Below, in pieces: positions 1-7,305 of a DNA stretch of 64,000 bases (its first letter is position 1; each line of letters opens with the position of its first letter). Source of the DNA: Bifidobacterium breve. GTDB lineage: Bacteria > Actinomycetota > Acidimicrobiia > Acidimicrobiales > Acidimicrobilacustridaceae. The notes beneath the pieces are model-generated. The model worked only from the letters and a program-made list of their open reading frames with translations. It ran no database searches and was not told the DNA's origin. The DNA lies in contig CAMAQM010000001.1 in NCBI GenBank assembly GCA_945860545.1, positions 81,023 to 145,022 on the forward strand, in the 5' to 3' direction. Position numbers and translations under genes: made by a program.

Positions 1-645
1 TTCTGTGACCCTCGGGTCGCCGAACTTCTGGCGCGTGCGGTTCGCGCCCGGGCCAACATCATCGTGAGTGGGGGGACCGGTGCGGGAAAGACGACGCTGC
101 TCAACGCCCTCGCCGGGGTTCTGCGCGCCAACGAACGGATCGTGACCATTGAGGACACGGCAGAGTTGCGTCTGCCGGGGGAACATGTGGTGCGTCTCGA
201 GGCACGCCCGGCCGTCGACGACGTCCCCGGGGTCGGCATTGGGGACCTGGTCCGCACGGCGCTGCGCATGCGACCCGACCGCATCATCGTTGGTGAGGTG
301 CGCGGACCTGAGGTGCTCGACATGCTCGTGGCCATGAACACCGGCCACGCCGGGTCGCTGTGCTCAGTGCATGCCAACTCCCCACCTGATGCGTTACGCC
401 GTCTTGAAGCGCTGGCGGTGGGGGCGGGTCGTGCCCTCCCACTCGAGGCCGTTCGCGAGCACCTCGTGGCCGCCCTTGATCTGGTGGTGCAGGTGACACG
501 CACCGCCACCGGCGGTCGTCGTGTGGTCGCCGTCGACCAGGTCGTTGCCGTCGGTGGCCGACCCACCACACGTTCGTGGGTGCGTGGCGACGAGATCGTG
601 GGTGGACCCACCGCCGCAACGCCGCTCCCCGCTGCGACGCCGTGA
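1..645 (+). CDS. tadA: TadA/CpaF-type secretion ATPase (5' end outside window)
   Basis: Hexameric ATPase that powers assembly of Tad/Flp-type pili at the inner face of the membrane. The reading frame is open from base 1, so the N-terminus lies upstream; 214 residues are visible. Walker A is GGTGAGKTT at visible residues 24-32, followed by the family stretches EDTAEL, RPDRIIVGEVRG (Walker B region) and MNTGHAGSLCSVHANSP (His box). Its stop overlaps the next start as GTGA at 642-645, so translation is probably coupled to the TadB and TadC genes that follow. The PilT/VirB11 superfamily is certain; the Tad assignment rests on the TadB, TadC and TadE neighbours. Confidence 0.93.
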   Translation, partial: FCDPRVAELLARAVRARANIIVSGGTGAGKTTLLNALAGVLRANERIVTIEDTAELRLPGEHVVRLEARPAVDDVPGVGIGDLVRTALRMRPDRIIVGEVRGPEVLDMLVAMNTGHAGSLCSVHANSPPDALRRLEALAVGAGRALPLEAVREHLVAALDLVVQVTRTATGGRRVVAVDQVVAVGGRPTTRSWVRGDEIVGGPTAATPLPAATP

Positions 646-1334
646 GCGCGTTGGTGGCCGCAGTTGGTGGAGTCCTTCTCGGTGGGGCCGTCGTGTCGGT
701 GGTGCGGAACCGACCGGTGCGTTCGACTGCGGCCGGTTGGCCGGTGAGTCGTTGGTGGCGCACCCGCGTCACCCACCCGAAGGCGCACGAGGACGACACC
801 TCACTCGGGGATCTCGTGGCCGTGCTGGACGCGGTGGGTCGGGCGATGCGCAGCGGCCTTGGGGTGCATGCCGCCGTGCGGTCGGCGGCGCCGTCGGGTG
901 GTGTGCACCGTCACGATCTTGAGACCGTGGTGGGGGACGTTGATTGCGGGGTCCCACTGGCCACGGCGCTTCGTCAGTGGCGGACACGGTCGTCCACCCC
1001 GGGAGTGGGACTGGCGGCGGCGGTGCTGGCCTTTGGTCTGCATACCGGCGCCTCGCTTCCCCGGGCTGTCGACGGGGCTGCTGCAACGTTGCGGGAACGC
1101 CTGGCGTTGCTCGGGGAGGTGCGGGTCCAGTCCTCGCAGGCCCGGGCGAGCGCCGTGGTGGTGGTGGGCGCACCGGTGGCGTTCACCGCGGTGGTGGCGG
1201 TCGCCGATGCACGCGTCCCCGCCTTCTTGTTCGCCACCCCGGGTGGGTGGTTGTGCGTGGCGGTGGGGGTCGGGCTCGAGGTCGGGTGTGTGCGTTGGAT
1301 GCGGGTCCTCATGGCGCGGGCGGGAATGACGTGA
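642..1334 (+). CDS. tadB: TadB-like type II secretion F-domain membrane protein
   Basis: Inner-membrane platform protein of the Tad pilus (T2SSF domain), 230 residues from the GTG at 642, which overlaps the ATPase stop. A hydrophobic segment follows the start (LVAAVGGVLLGGAVVSVV), then a soluble helical stretch containing LGDLVAVLDAVGRAMRSGLGVHAAV, and two C-terminal membrane segments beginning near ASAVVVVGAPVAF. Actinobacterial TadB proteins are often short like this. A longer reading from 576 is possible but would run back into tadA. The family call is by context and hydrophobic pattern, because T2SSF proteins are weakly conserved. Confidence 0.8.
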   Translation: MSALVAAVGGVLLGGAVVSVVRNRPVRSTAAGWPVSRWWRTRVTHPKAHEDDTSLGDLVAVLDAVGRAMRSGLGVHAAVRSAAPSGGVHRHDLETVVGDVDCGVPLATALRQWRTRSSTPGVGLAAAVLAFGLHTGASLPRAVDGAAATLRERLALLGEVRVQSSQARASAVVVVGAPVAFTAVVAVADARVPAFLFATPGGWLCVAVGVGLEVGCVRWMRVLMARAGMT

Positions 1335-1915
1335 ATCCCCGACGGGACGCCGTCGTCGTGGCGGTGGCCGTGGCCGCGTGGCTGCTCGCTGGCCCGTTGG
1401 TGGCTATTGCGTCGGCCGTCGCCATGGCCGTGGCGGTGTCCGCGCTCCAGCGGTCGGCCGAGCGTCGCCGGATCGAGTCGCTCCGACGTGCCCTGCCTGA
1501 CGCCGTGGACCTGTTCCGTCTCGGTGCCGACGCCGGGCTGACCACGCCTCAGGCGGTGGTTGCCGTCGCAGGGCACGGACCCGTTCTGGTGGCGCAACAG
1601 CTCAGGGTCGTCGTGGCGCGCACCGACCGGGGGATGCGGCTCGTTGACGCGCTCGAGGAACTTCGCCAGCACACACCGCTCACGGCGCTCGCCGACGCGC
1701 TCGTCGACGCCGAACGGTATGGCACACCGCTGACCGATGCGCTGGCCCGGTTGGCGGCCGACGCCCGGGACCAGCGTCGTCGCGACGCCGAGGTTCGTGC
1801 TCGTCGGTTGCCCGTGCAGATGCTCGCACCGCTCGTGGTGTGTGCGCTGCCCGCCACCGTGGTGCTCGCCGTCATCCCCGTGGTGGTCGTGGCACTCGGT
1901 GACCTGCGGTGGTGA
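1331..1915 (+). CDS. tadC: TadC-like type II secretion F-domain membrane protein
   Basis: Second membrane platform protein of the Tad system, 194 residues from the GTG at 1331, which again overlaps the upstream stop (GTGA). The N-terminus is hydrophobic (VVVAVAVAAWLLAGPLVAIA). It is followed by the typical RRALPDAVDLFRLGADAGLTTPQAV helix and a second helix LVDALEELRQHTPLTALADAL, which are the two halves of a T2SSF domain, and a hydrophobic C-terminus. The order TadA-TadB-TadC-pilin-TadE is the usual actinobacterial one. Confidence 0.82.
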   Translation: MNPRRDAVVVAVAVAAWLLAGPLVAIASAVAMAVAVSALQRSAERRRIESLRRALPDAVDLFRLGADAGLTTPQAVVAVAGHGPVLVAQQLRVVVARTDRGMRLVDALEELRQHTPLTALADALVDAERYGTPLTDALARLAADARDQRRRDAEVRARRLPVQMLAPLVVCALPATVVLAVIPVVVVALGDLRW

Positions 1916-1978
1916 CCATCGGCGATCCACTTCACTCATCGGCCCCGCCGATCACCTTGTTGACCTGAGAGGAGTGCC

Positions 1979-2209
1979 ATGTCCGACACCCACCCCCCCA
2001 CCCCTGTGTGCACCCCCAGTGGCCGACGGCGGCCACAGGGGTGCGGTCCCCACCCTGACGACGCCGGTCAAGCCACCGCGGAGTACGCGCTCGTGTTGCT
2101 CGGTGCGGCGGCGGTGGCGTTGCTGCTCATCGGGTGGGCCACCACCACCGATCAGATCAGTCGGTTGTTCGACTTCGTCATCGACCAGGTGATCGGTCGG
2201 TCGGGTTGA
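1979..2209 (+). CDS. DUF4244 Flp-type small pilin
   Basis: A 76-residue protein with a strong ribosome site (GAGAGGAG, 5 nt before ATG). The pattern is that of DUF4244: a charged leader of about 30 residues, then GQATAEYALVLLGAAAVALLL, with Glu five residues into the hydrophobic core as in type IV-like pilins, and a short amphipathic end LFDFVIDQVIG. In Tad systems the leader is cut by a prepilin peptidase (TadV), which is not in the window. It is probably the pilus subunit or a minor pilin. The stop overlaps the next start as TTGA. Confidence 0.82.
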   Translation: MSDTHPPTPVCTPSGRRRPQGCGPHPDDAGQATAEYALVLLGAAAVALLLIGWATTTDQISRLFDFVIDQVIGRSG

Positions 2210-2637
2210 GCGGTCGCCGTCGGTTCGGCGGGGACGTCGGGCAGGCAACGGTGGAACTGGCGCTCGTGTTGCCCGTGGTGGTGGTGCTCATGTTGGTGGT
2301 CGTGCAGGTGGGCAACGTGGTGTACCACCGGGTGCTCGTGGTGCACGTGGCGCGCGAAGTGGTGCGTGCCGCGTCGGTGTCGCCGCTCGCTCCCGACGCC
2401 GCGACGGTCGCCGCACGCCACGGTCTCGACGCCTCGCGGCTCGAGGTCGACGTCGGCGTTCCCGACCCGTCAGGGTTCGTGCGCGCCGGGGTTTCCTACG
2501 GCGTCCCCACCGACGTGGCCGTGGTCGGGTCGCTGCTCCCCGACGTGACCGTCAGTGCCGAGGCCCACATGTCGGTGGAGTGGACGCGTCGTGAGTCGTC
2601 GCTCAAACCCCGGCGTGGTCGTCGCCGGCGATGGTGA
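2206..2637 (+). CDS. tadE: TadE-like minor pilin
   Basis: 143-residue pseudopilin from a TTG start at 2206 that overlaps the stop of the pilin gene. It begins MSGRRRFGGDVGQATVELAL and continues into a long hydrophobic run (VLPVVVVLMLVVVQVGNVV), the TadE signature with Glu at the +5-like position. The remaining 95 residues are a soluble domain. This is the last gene of the Tad operon; its 3' end overlaps the convergent helicase gene by 35 bases. A start further upstream (2134) would lie inside the pilin gene and give a non-pilin leader, so TTG is preferred. Confidence 0.78.
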   Translation: MSGRRRFGGDVGQATVELALVLPVVVVLMLVVVQVGNVVYHRVLVVHVAREVVRAASVSPLAPDAATVAARHGLDASRLEVDVGVPDPSGFVRAGVSYGVPTDVAVVGSLLPDVTVSAEAHMSVEWTRRESSLKPRRGRRRRW

Positions 2638-4981
2638 CGAGCAGCCGTCGGGCGCCGTCCTTGTCGAGCGGTTCGTTCCCGTTGCCGCATTTCGGCGACT
2701 GCACACACGATGGACATCCCGAGACGCACGGGCATGAGGCGATCACTTCGGCGGTCGCCGACACCAGTTCGGCGGCGCGGTCGAAGGCGAGTTCCGACAG
2801 GCCCGCCCCGCCGGGGTGGGCGTCGTGGATGAACACGGTGGGCAGTCCGGTGTCGGGGTGCAGGGCGGTCGACACCCCCCCGACGTCGGACCGGTCGCAG
2901 ATGGCGAACAGCGGCAGCATGCCGATGGCGGCGTGTTCGGCGGCGTGGAGGGTGCCCGGCAGCGACGCCGGCACGATGCCGGCGGTTTCACACACCTCGG
3001 CGGGCACCGTGAACCAGAACGCCCGGGTGTCGAGCTCGGTGTCGGGCAGGTCGAGTTCCTCGGTGGCGATGGTCCGACCCGTGCGGGTCTCGATGCGCTG
3101 GTAGCCGACCACCTGGCTGCGGACAGTCACCGCGCCTTCGTGGAGGTCCACGTCCCCGAGACGTCCGAGACGGTCGATGGTGATCACCGAGATGTCGGTG
3201 GCGGTTCGTGCCCGCGTGTGCTCGCCGGGTGTGGCCGGCTCGACGATGGCTTCGGCGGCGTCAAGGTCGAGCGACAGGACTTTCCACGGTTTGCCGCGGT
3301 GGAGGTAGACGGCGCCGGGGTGGACCTGTCGTGGGGCGCGGCGGGCGTCGACGGTGCCCACCAGTGTCCCGTCCACCGTGGTGATGCGCACCTCCCGGCC
3401 GCCACCGGAGCGGAGACCCACGCCGTGGGCCGGGTGCCCCCGGCCTGACCACACCGCCACCGGCCCGCCCGGGGCCAGGCGGTGACGGGGTCGGATGGCG
3501 ACGAGGTCCTCAAGGGCGAGGAGACGCACCGCCTCGTCAAGCAGTTCCGGCCACCACCTGTGGTCGTTGGTGCCGAGCGGAAGTTCGTGGGCCGCACAGG
3601 CCAACTGGTCGACGAGCACGAACGGGTTCGACGGGTTGATGACGGCCGGTTCGGGGGGACGGGTGAACACTTCGGTGGGGTGGGCCATGAACCACTGGTC
3701 GAGTTGGTCGTCCCCGGCGACGAGGACGGCCACCGACGGCTCACCTCCCCGTCCGGCCCGTCCGGCCTGCTGCCACATCGACGCCGTCGTGCCGGGGAAT
3801 CCGTTGAGCACCACAGCGTCAAGACCGCCGATGTCGACCCCGAGTTCGAGTGCGGTGGTGGCCACCACGCAGCGCAGTTCGCCGGCGAACATGGCGCGCT
3901 CCACCTCGCGACGCTCGGCGGAGAGCATGCCTCCCCGGTAGGGCTCGACGAGTGAGGCGAGCGGTTCGGGGAGTTGTCGCTGCACGTCGTTGGCGAGAAG
4001 TTCGGTTCCCCGGCGACCCCGACAGAACGCCAGGGTGCGCCGGCCCTCGGTGACGAGCAGCGCGGTGACCATGGCGCTGTCGCGCGACGCCGAACGGCGA
4101 CGCACCGTCGGCGTCCACGGTTCGTCCTCGTCGTCCACTTCAGTTTCCACCGATGGTTCGTCGGGGACGTCGTCAACCAGCGGGTTCCACAACACGAAGA
4201 GCTGTTCACCCCGGGGCGACCCGTCGTCACCCACCTCGGTGACGGGAAGTCCGCACAGCTCCGACGCCAGGCGGGCCGGTTCGCCAATGGTGGCCGACGT
4301 GAACACGAACACTGGTGACGACCCGTAGTGGTGGCACAGGCGCCGCAGCCGCCGCAGCACGTGGGCGACGTGACTTCCGAACACGCCGCGCAATACGTGG
4401 AGTTCGTCGATGACCACGTGTGTGAGGTTGGCGAGGAACCCGGTCCACTGGTCGTGGCGGGCGAGGATCCCGGCGTGGAGCATCTCGGGGTTGGTGAGCA
4501 CCACGTTGGCGTTCGCCCGGACCCACCGGCGTTCCGCCGGGGTGCAGTCACCGTCGTAGGCGGCGGCCACCACCCCGTCGAGCCGGGCGGCGGCCATGGT
4601 GGCGAGCTGGTCGCGTGCGAGTGCCTTGGTGGGGAACACCAACAACGCGGTCGCCTTCGACCCCTGGGCGCTGAGGGTGTCGAGAATGGGTGCCTGGTAA
4701 CACAACGACTTTCCGGATGCCGTGCCAGTGGTGATCACCACGGACTCGCCGGCGCGTATGCGGTTGATCGCCTCGGCCTGATGGGACCACAGGGAGCCGA
4801 CCCCGAGTGCGTCAAGGACGCTGTCGGCGAGAGGTGGTTCAGCCACCCCGTGCCGAGCGGCGGTGGCGGTGCGGTGGGCCACGTGGACCACCCTGGGGTC
4901 GTCACCGAGCGTGTCGGCGAGGGCGCGCAACGACGGGTCGGCCCCGGTGGGCAACGCAAGGTGTCGGGCGGGGTCGGTCAT
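2603..4981 (-). CDS. DEAD/DEAH-box helicase with DUF1998 domain (MrfA/YprA-like)
   Basis: Superfamily 2 helicase of 792 residues from the ATG at 4981 (MTDPARHLALP). It has the Q-like motif WSHQAEAIN, Walker A TGTASGKSLCYQ, motif II DELH, motif III TSAT, motif VI QQAGRAGRGG, and near the C-terminus a four-Cys cluster CPCVSGCPSCVQSPKCG typical of DUF1998. Bacillus MrfA, the characterised relative, is a 3'-5' helicase in repair of mitomycin damage, so a DNA-repair role is likely but inferred. A TACACT box at 4993-4998 would give a leader of only about 5 nt. A start at 5050 would add 23 poorly conserved residues. Confidence 0.88.
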   Translation of the reverse strand: MTDPARHLALPTGADPSLRALADTLGDDPRVVHVAHRTATAARHGVAEPPLADSVLDALGVGSLWSHQAEAINRIRAGESVVITTGTASGKSLCYQAPILDTLSAQGSKATALLVFPTKALARDQLATMAAARLDGVVAAAYDGDCTPAERRWVRANANVVLTNPEMLHAGILARHDQWTGFLANLTHVVIDELHVLRGVFGSHVAHVLRRLRRLCHHYGSSPVFVFTSATIGEPARLASELCGLPVTEVGDDGSPRGEQLFVLWNPLVDDVPDEPSVETEVDDEDEPWTPTVRRRSASRDSAMVTALLVTEGRRTLAFCRGRRGTELLANDVQRQLPEPLASLVEPYRGGMLSAERREVERAMFAGELRCVVATTALELGVDIGGLDAVVLNGFPGTTASMWQQAGRAGRGGEPSVAVLVAGDDQLDQWFMAHPTEVFTRPPEPAVINPSNPFVLVDQLACAAHELPLGTNDHRWWPELLDEAVRLLALEDLVAIRPRHRLAPGGPVAVWSGRGHPAHGVGLRSGGGREVRITTVDGTLVGTVDARRAPRQVHPGAVYLHRGKPWKVLSLDLDAAEAIVEPATPGEHTRARTATDISVITIDRLGRLGDVDLHEGAVTVRSQVVGYQRIETRTGRTIATEELDLPDTELDTRAFWFTVPAEVCETAGIVPASLPGTLHAAEHAAIGMLPLFAICDRSDVGGVSTALHPDTGLPTVFIHDAHPGGAGLSELAFDRAAELVSATAEVIASCPCVSGCPSCVQSPKCGNGNEPLDKDGARRLLVTIAGDDHAGV

Positions 4982-5101
4982 GGGTGAGGGTGAGTGTACG
5001 GACAGCCAATGACGCACCGGTGGGGTCGAGCGTTTCCTTTCGGGCGGCACCCGACGTGGTTTCGTGATGCTCCACTACCGTTGGGGTGTGGGGTGCGAAC
5101 G

Positions 5102-5440
5102 ATGCTGATGGACGTTCAGGTGGGTGAACTTGGCCCATGGACCGTCGTTGCGCCCATCGGGGAACTCGACCTGGCCTCGGTGCCGCGCCTGCGCCAGGAG
5201 GTGCTCGCCGCCCTGTCCGCGTCGGGAGGCGACGTCTTGTTGGACCTCGCCGCGGTGGATTTCGTCGATTCGGTCGGTCTCGGCGGGGTGGTGGCGGTGG
5301 CCAAGCGGGTTGTCGGCGCCGGCGGCCGGTTCGCCGTTGCCCGACCCGACCCACGGGTGTGGGCGGTGTTCACCCTCGTCGGTCTCGACAAGGTGTTCGA
5401 CTGTTACGCCGAGTTGGACGGGGCGTTGACCGATGGGTGA
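5102..5440 (+). CDS. STAS-domain anti-sigma factor antagonist
   Basis: A 112-residue STAS domain (SpoIIAA/RsbV family) that in partner-switching binds an anti-sigma kinase when unphosphorylated. Visible landmarks are GELDLASVPRLRQEVL and the phospho-acceptor loop VDFVDSVGLGGVV, with Ser in the usual DS position. It overlaps the following HATPase gene by 8 bases, so the two are made together. The start is uncertain: GTG 5093, ATG 5102 and ATG 5108 are in frame, and a TACCGT box at 5076-5081 suggests a nearly leaderless transcript. No sigma-B-type sigma gene is adjacent, so the target is unknown. Confidence 0.82.
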   Translation: MLMDVQVGELGPWTVVAPIGELDLASVPRLRQEVLAALSASGGDVLLDLAAVDFVDSVGLGGVVAVAKRVVGAGGRFAVARPDPRVWAVFTLVGLDKVFDCYAELDGALTDG

Positions 5441-5900
5441 GGTGGTCCTCGACGTTCCGGCGCGGCCCGAGTACCTGTCGTTGGTCCGCCAGGTCGTGGC
5501 GTCGGCGGCCGCCGTGCAGATGGTGCGCGACGAACGCATCGACGCGTTGCGTCTGGCGGTGTCGGAAGCAACGACGAACGCCATCGAGTCGTACGCCGAG
5601 GTGCGGTCGGACGGCACGGACCTCGGGTCCCAGCGCATCGTGGTGCGGTGCAATCTCGACGTGGAGCGTGTCGAGGTGGAGGTGCGCGACCGTGCCGGCG
5701 GCATCGACGCCCACACGACCCAGACCGTTGCCGAACCCGGGTCCCTCGACGACCCCAACCAGGAGCGCGGCCGGGGACTGCCGTTGATGCGTCACCTCGC
5801 CGACCAGTGGGAGATCACCGCCGGTGACGGTGGCACCTCGGTGCGGCTGGTGGTGTTCACCCCGTGGGCTGACCGGCGGGGGCAGACCCCCGCTCCCTAA
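5433..5900 (+). CDS. HATPase-fold anti-sigma/serine kinase (RsbW/SpoIIAB-like)
   Basis: A 155-residue GHKL ATPase domain. It shows the N box ([14 protein letters not shown]), a G1-like box (VRDRAGGID) and a G2-like box ([13 protein letters not shown]). RsbW-type proteins sequester a sigma factor and phosphorylate their STAS partner. The gene starts inside the STAS gene (8-base overlap), which supports a dedicated pair. The 3' end overlaps the convergent acyl-CoA dehydrogenase gene by 4 bases. It could regulate something other than a sigma factor, as no client gene is visible. Confidence 0.83.
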   Translation: MGEVVLDVPARPEYLSLVRQVVASAAAVQMVRDERIDALRLAVSEATTNAIESYAEVRSDGTDLGSQRIVVRCNLDVERVEVEVRDRAGGIDAHTTQTVAEPGSLDDPNQERGRGLPLMRHLADQWEITAGDGGTSVRLVVFTPWADRRGQTPAP

Positions 5901-7153
5901 CGGGCGACGCCGAGATCCCCCGATGAGGTCCACGTGGCGGCGTCACCTTCGGCGTAACGGCGCAGTTCCCGTCGGGCGATGACCATGCGGTGCACCTCGT
6001 CGGGACCGTCGGCGAGGCGCAACGTGCGGATGCCGGCGTACATGGCGGCCAGCGGCGTGTCGTCGGACACCCCGGCGCCGCCGTGGGCCTGAATGGCGTG
6101 GTCGATGACCCGCAGTGCCACGTTCGGTGCCACCACCTTGATCGCTGAGATCTCGGTCCGGGCCGCCTTGTTCCCCACGTTGTCCATGAGCCACGCCGCG
6201 TACAGCGTCAGCAACCGGGCCTGGTCGATCTCCATGCGGCCGTCGGCGATCCAGGTCTGGATCACCCCCTGGGAGGCGAGTGGCTTGCCGAACGCGGTGC
6301 GGTCCACCACTCGTCGACACATCAGTTCGAGCGCCCGTTCGGCGGCCCCGAGGGTGCGCATGCAGTGGTGGATGCGGCCCGGGCCGAGCCGGGCCTGGGC
6401 GATGGCGAACCCGCCACCTTCCTGACCGAGCAGGTTCGTCACCGGTACGCGCACGTCGGTGAAACTGATCTCGCAGTGACCTTCGCGGTCCTGGTAGCCG
6501 AACACCGGCAACGCCCGTTCGATGTGCACCCCGGGGGTGTCGAGGGGGACGAGGACCATGGACTGTTGGAGATGGGTGGCCGCCTCGGGATCGGTCTTGC
6601 CCATGAGGATGGCGACCTTGCAGCGATGTGAGGCGGCCCCCGACGTCCACCACTTGCGTCCGTTGATCACGTACTCGTCACCGTCGCGGCGGATCGAACA
6701 CTCGATGTTGGTGGCGTCCGACGACGCCACGGCAGGTTCGGTCATGGCGAAACACGACCGGATCTCGCCGGCGAGCAGGGGCACCAGCCACTGTTCTTTC
6801 TGCTCGGGGGTGCCGAACATGGTGAGGATCTCCATGTTCCCGGTGTCGGGGGCGGCGCAGTTGGTCGCCTCCGAGGCGAGGTGGCTGCGGCCCATGATCT
6901 CGGCGAGGGGTGCGTAGTCGAGGTTCGACAGCCCGTCGGTCCACTCGGTGGCGTGAGGCAGGAACAGGTTCCACAACCCCCGCGAGCGCGCCTCGACCTT
7001 GAGGTCCTCGATGATGGGCGGGTGGAAGTGGGGGTCGCCCGAGGCCGCCATCTGGTCCCGGTAGGTCGCCTCGGCGGGGATGACCCGTTCCTCCATGAAC
7101 GCCACGAGACGCTGCCGCAACTCTTTGGCCTGAGGGCTGAACTCGAAATCCAT
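5897..7153 (-). CDS. Acyl-CoA dehydrogenase (ACAD10/11-like)
   Basis: FAD-dependent acyl-CoA dehydrogenase of 418 residues, full family length. The FAD/acyl-CoA segment [15 protein letters not shown], the mid-domain [11 protein letters not shown] and the C-terminal helical domain with [15 protein letters not shown] are clear. The C-terminal [14 protein letters not shown] is typical of the ACAD10/11 branch, which acts on long or unusual acyl chains; the substrate here cannot be read from sequence. AGGAG lies 9 nt upstream of the ATG. It stands alone between convergent and divergent neighbours, so it is probably monocistronic. Confidence 0.92.
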   Translation of the reverse strand: MDFEFSPQAKELRQRLVAFMEERVIPAEATYRDQMAASGDPHFHPPIIEDLKVEARSRGLWNLFLPHATEWTDGLSNLDYAPLAEIMGRSHLASEATNCAAPDTGNMEILTMFGTPEQKEQWLVPLLAGEIRSCFAMTEPAVASSDATNIECSIRRDGDEYVINGRKWWTSGAASHRCKVAILMGKTDPEAATHLQQSMVLVPLDTPGVHIERALPVFGYQDREGHCEISFTDVRVPVTNLLGQEGGGFAIAQARLGPGRIHHCMRTLGAAERALELMCRRVVDRTAFGKPLASQGVIQTWIADGRMEIDQARLLTLYAAWLMDNVGNKAARTEISAIKVVAPNVALRVIDHAIQAHGGAGVSDDTPLAAMYAGIRTLRLADGPDEVHRMVIARRELRRYAEGDAATWTSSGDLGVAR

Positions 7154-7268
7154 GGCGTGCTCCTGTAGTGGTGACGGGCCGCGTTCCCGGGGTGGTCACG
7201 GTACCCCGCATTGCCTGTCAGGACAGCAGAGTCGGGGGTCGGCGGGGGGGACGCCGTGCGGTGGCGTG

Positions 7269-7298
7269 TTGACAGGGACGCCTCTGGCCTCCCAACCT
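7269..7298 (+). promoter_or_regulatory. topA promoter, -35 TTGACA
   Basis: TTGACA at 7269-7274 matches the housekeeping -35 consensus exactly. The best -10 at 18 bases spacing is CAACCT (7293-7298), which keeps only A2 and T6. The ATG of topA is 7 nt further on and has no purine-rich ribosome site before it, so the transcript is probably leaderless. Confidence 0.45.
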
Positions 7299-7305
7299 GT
7301 CGCCG

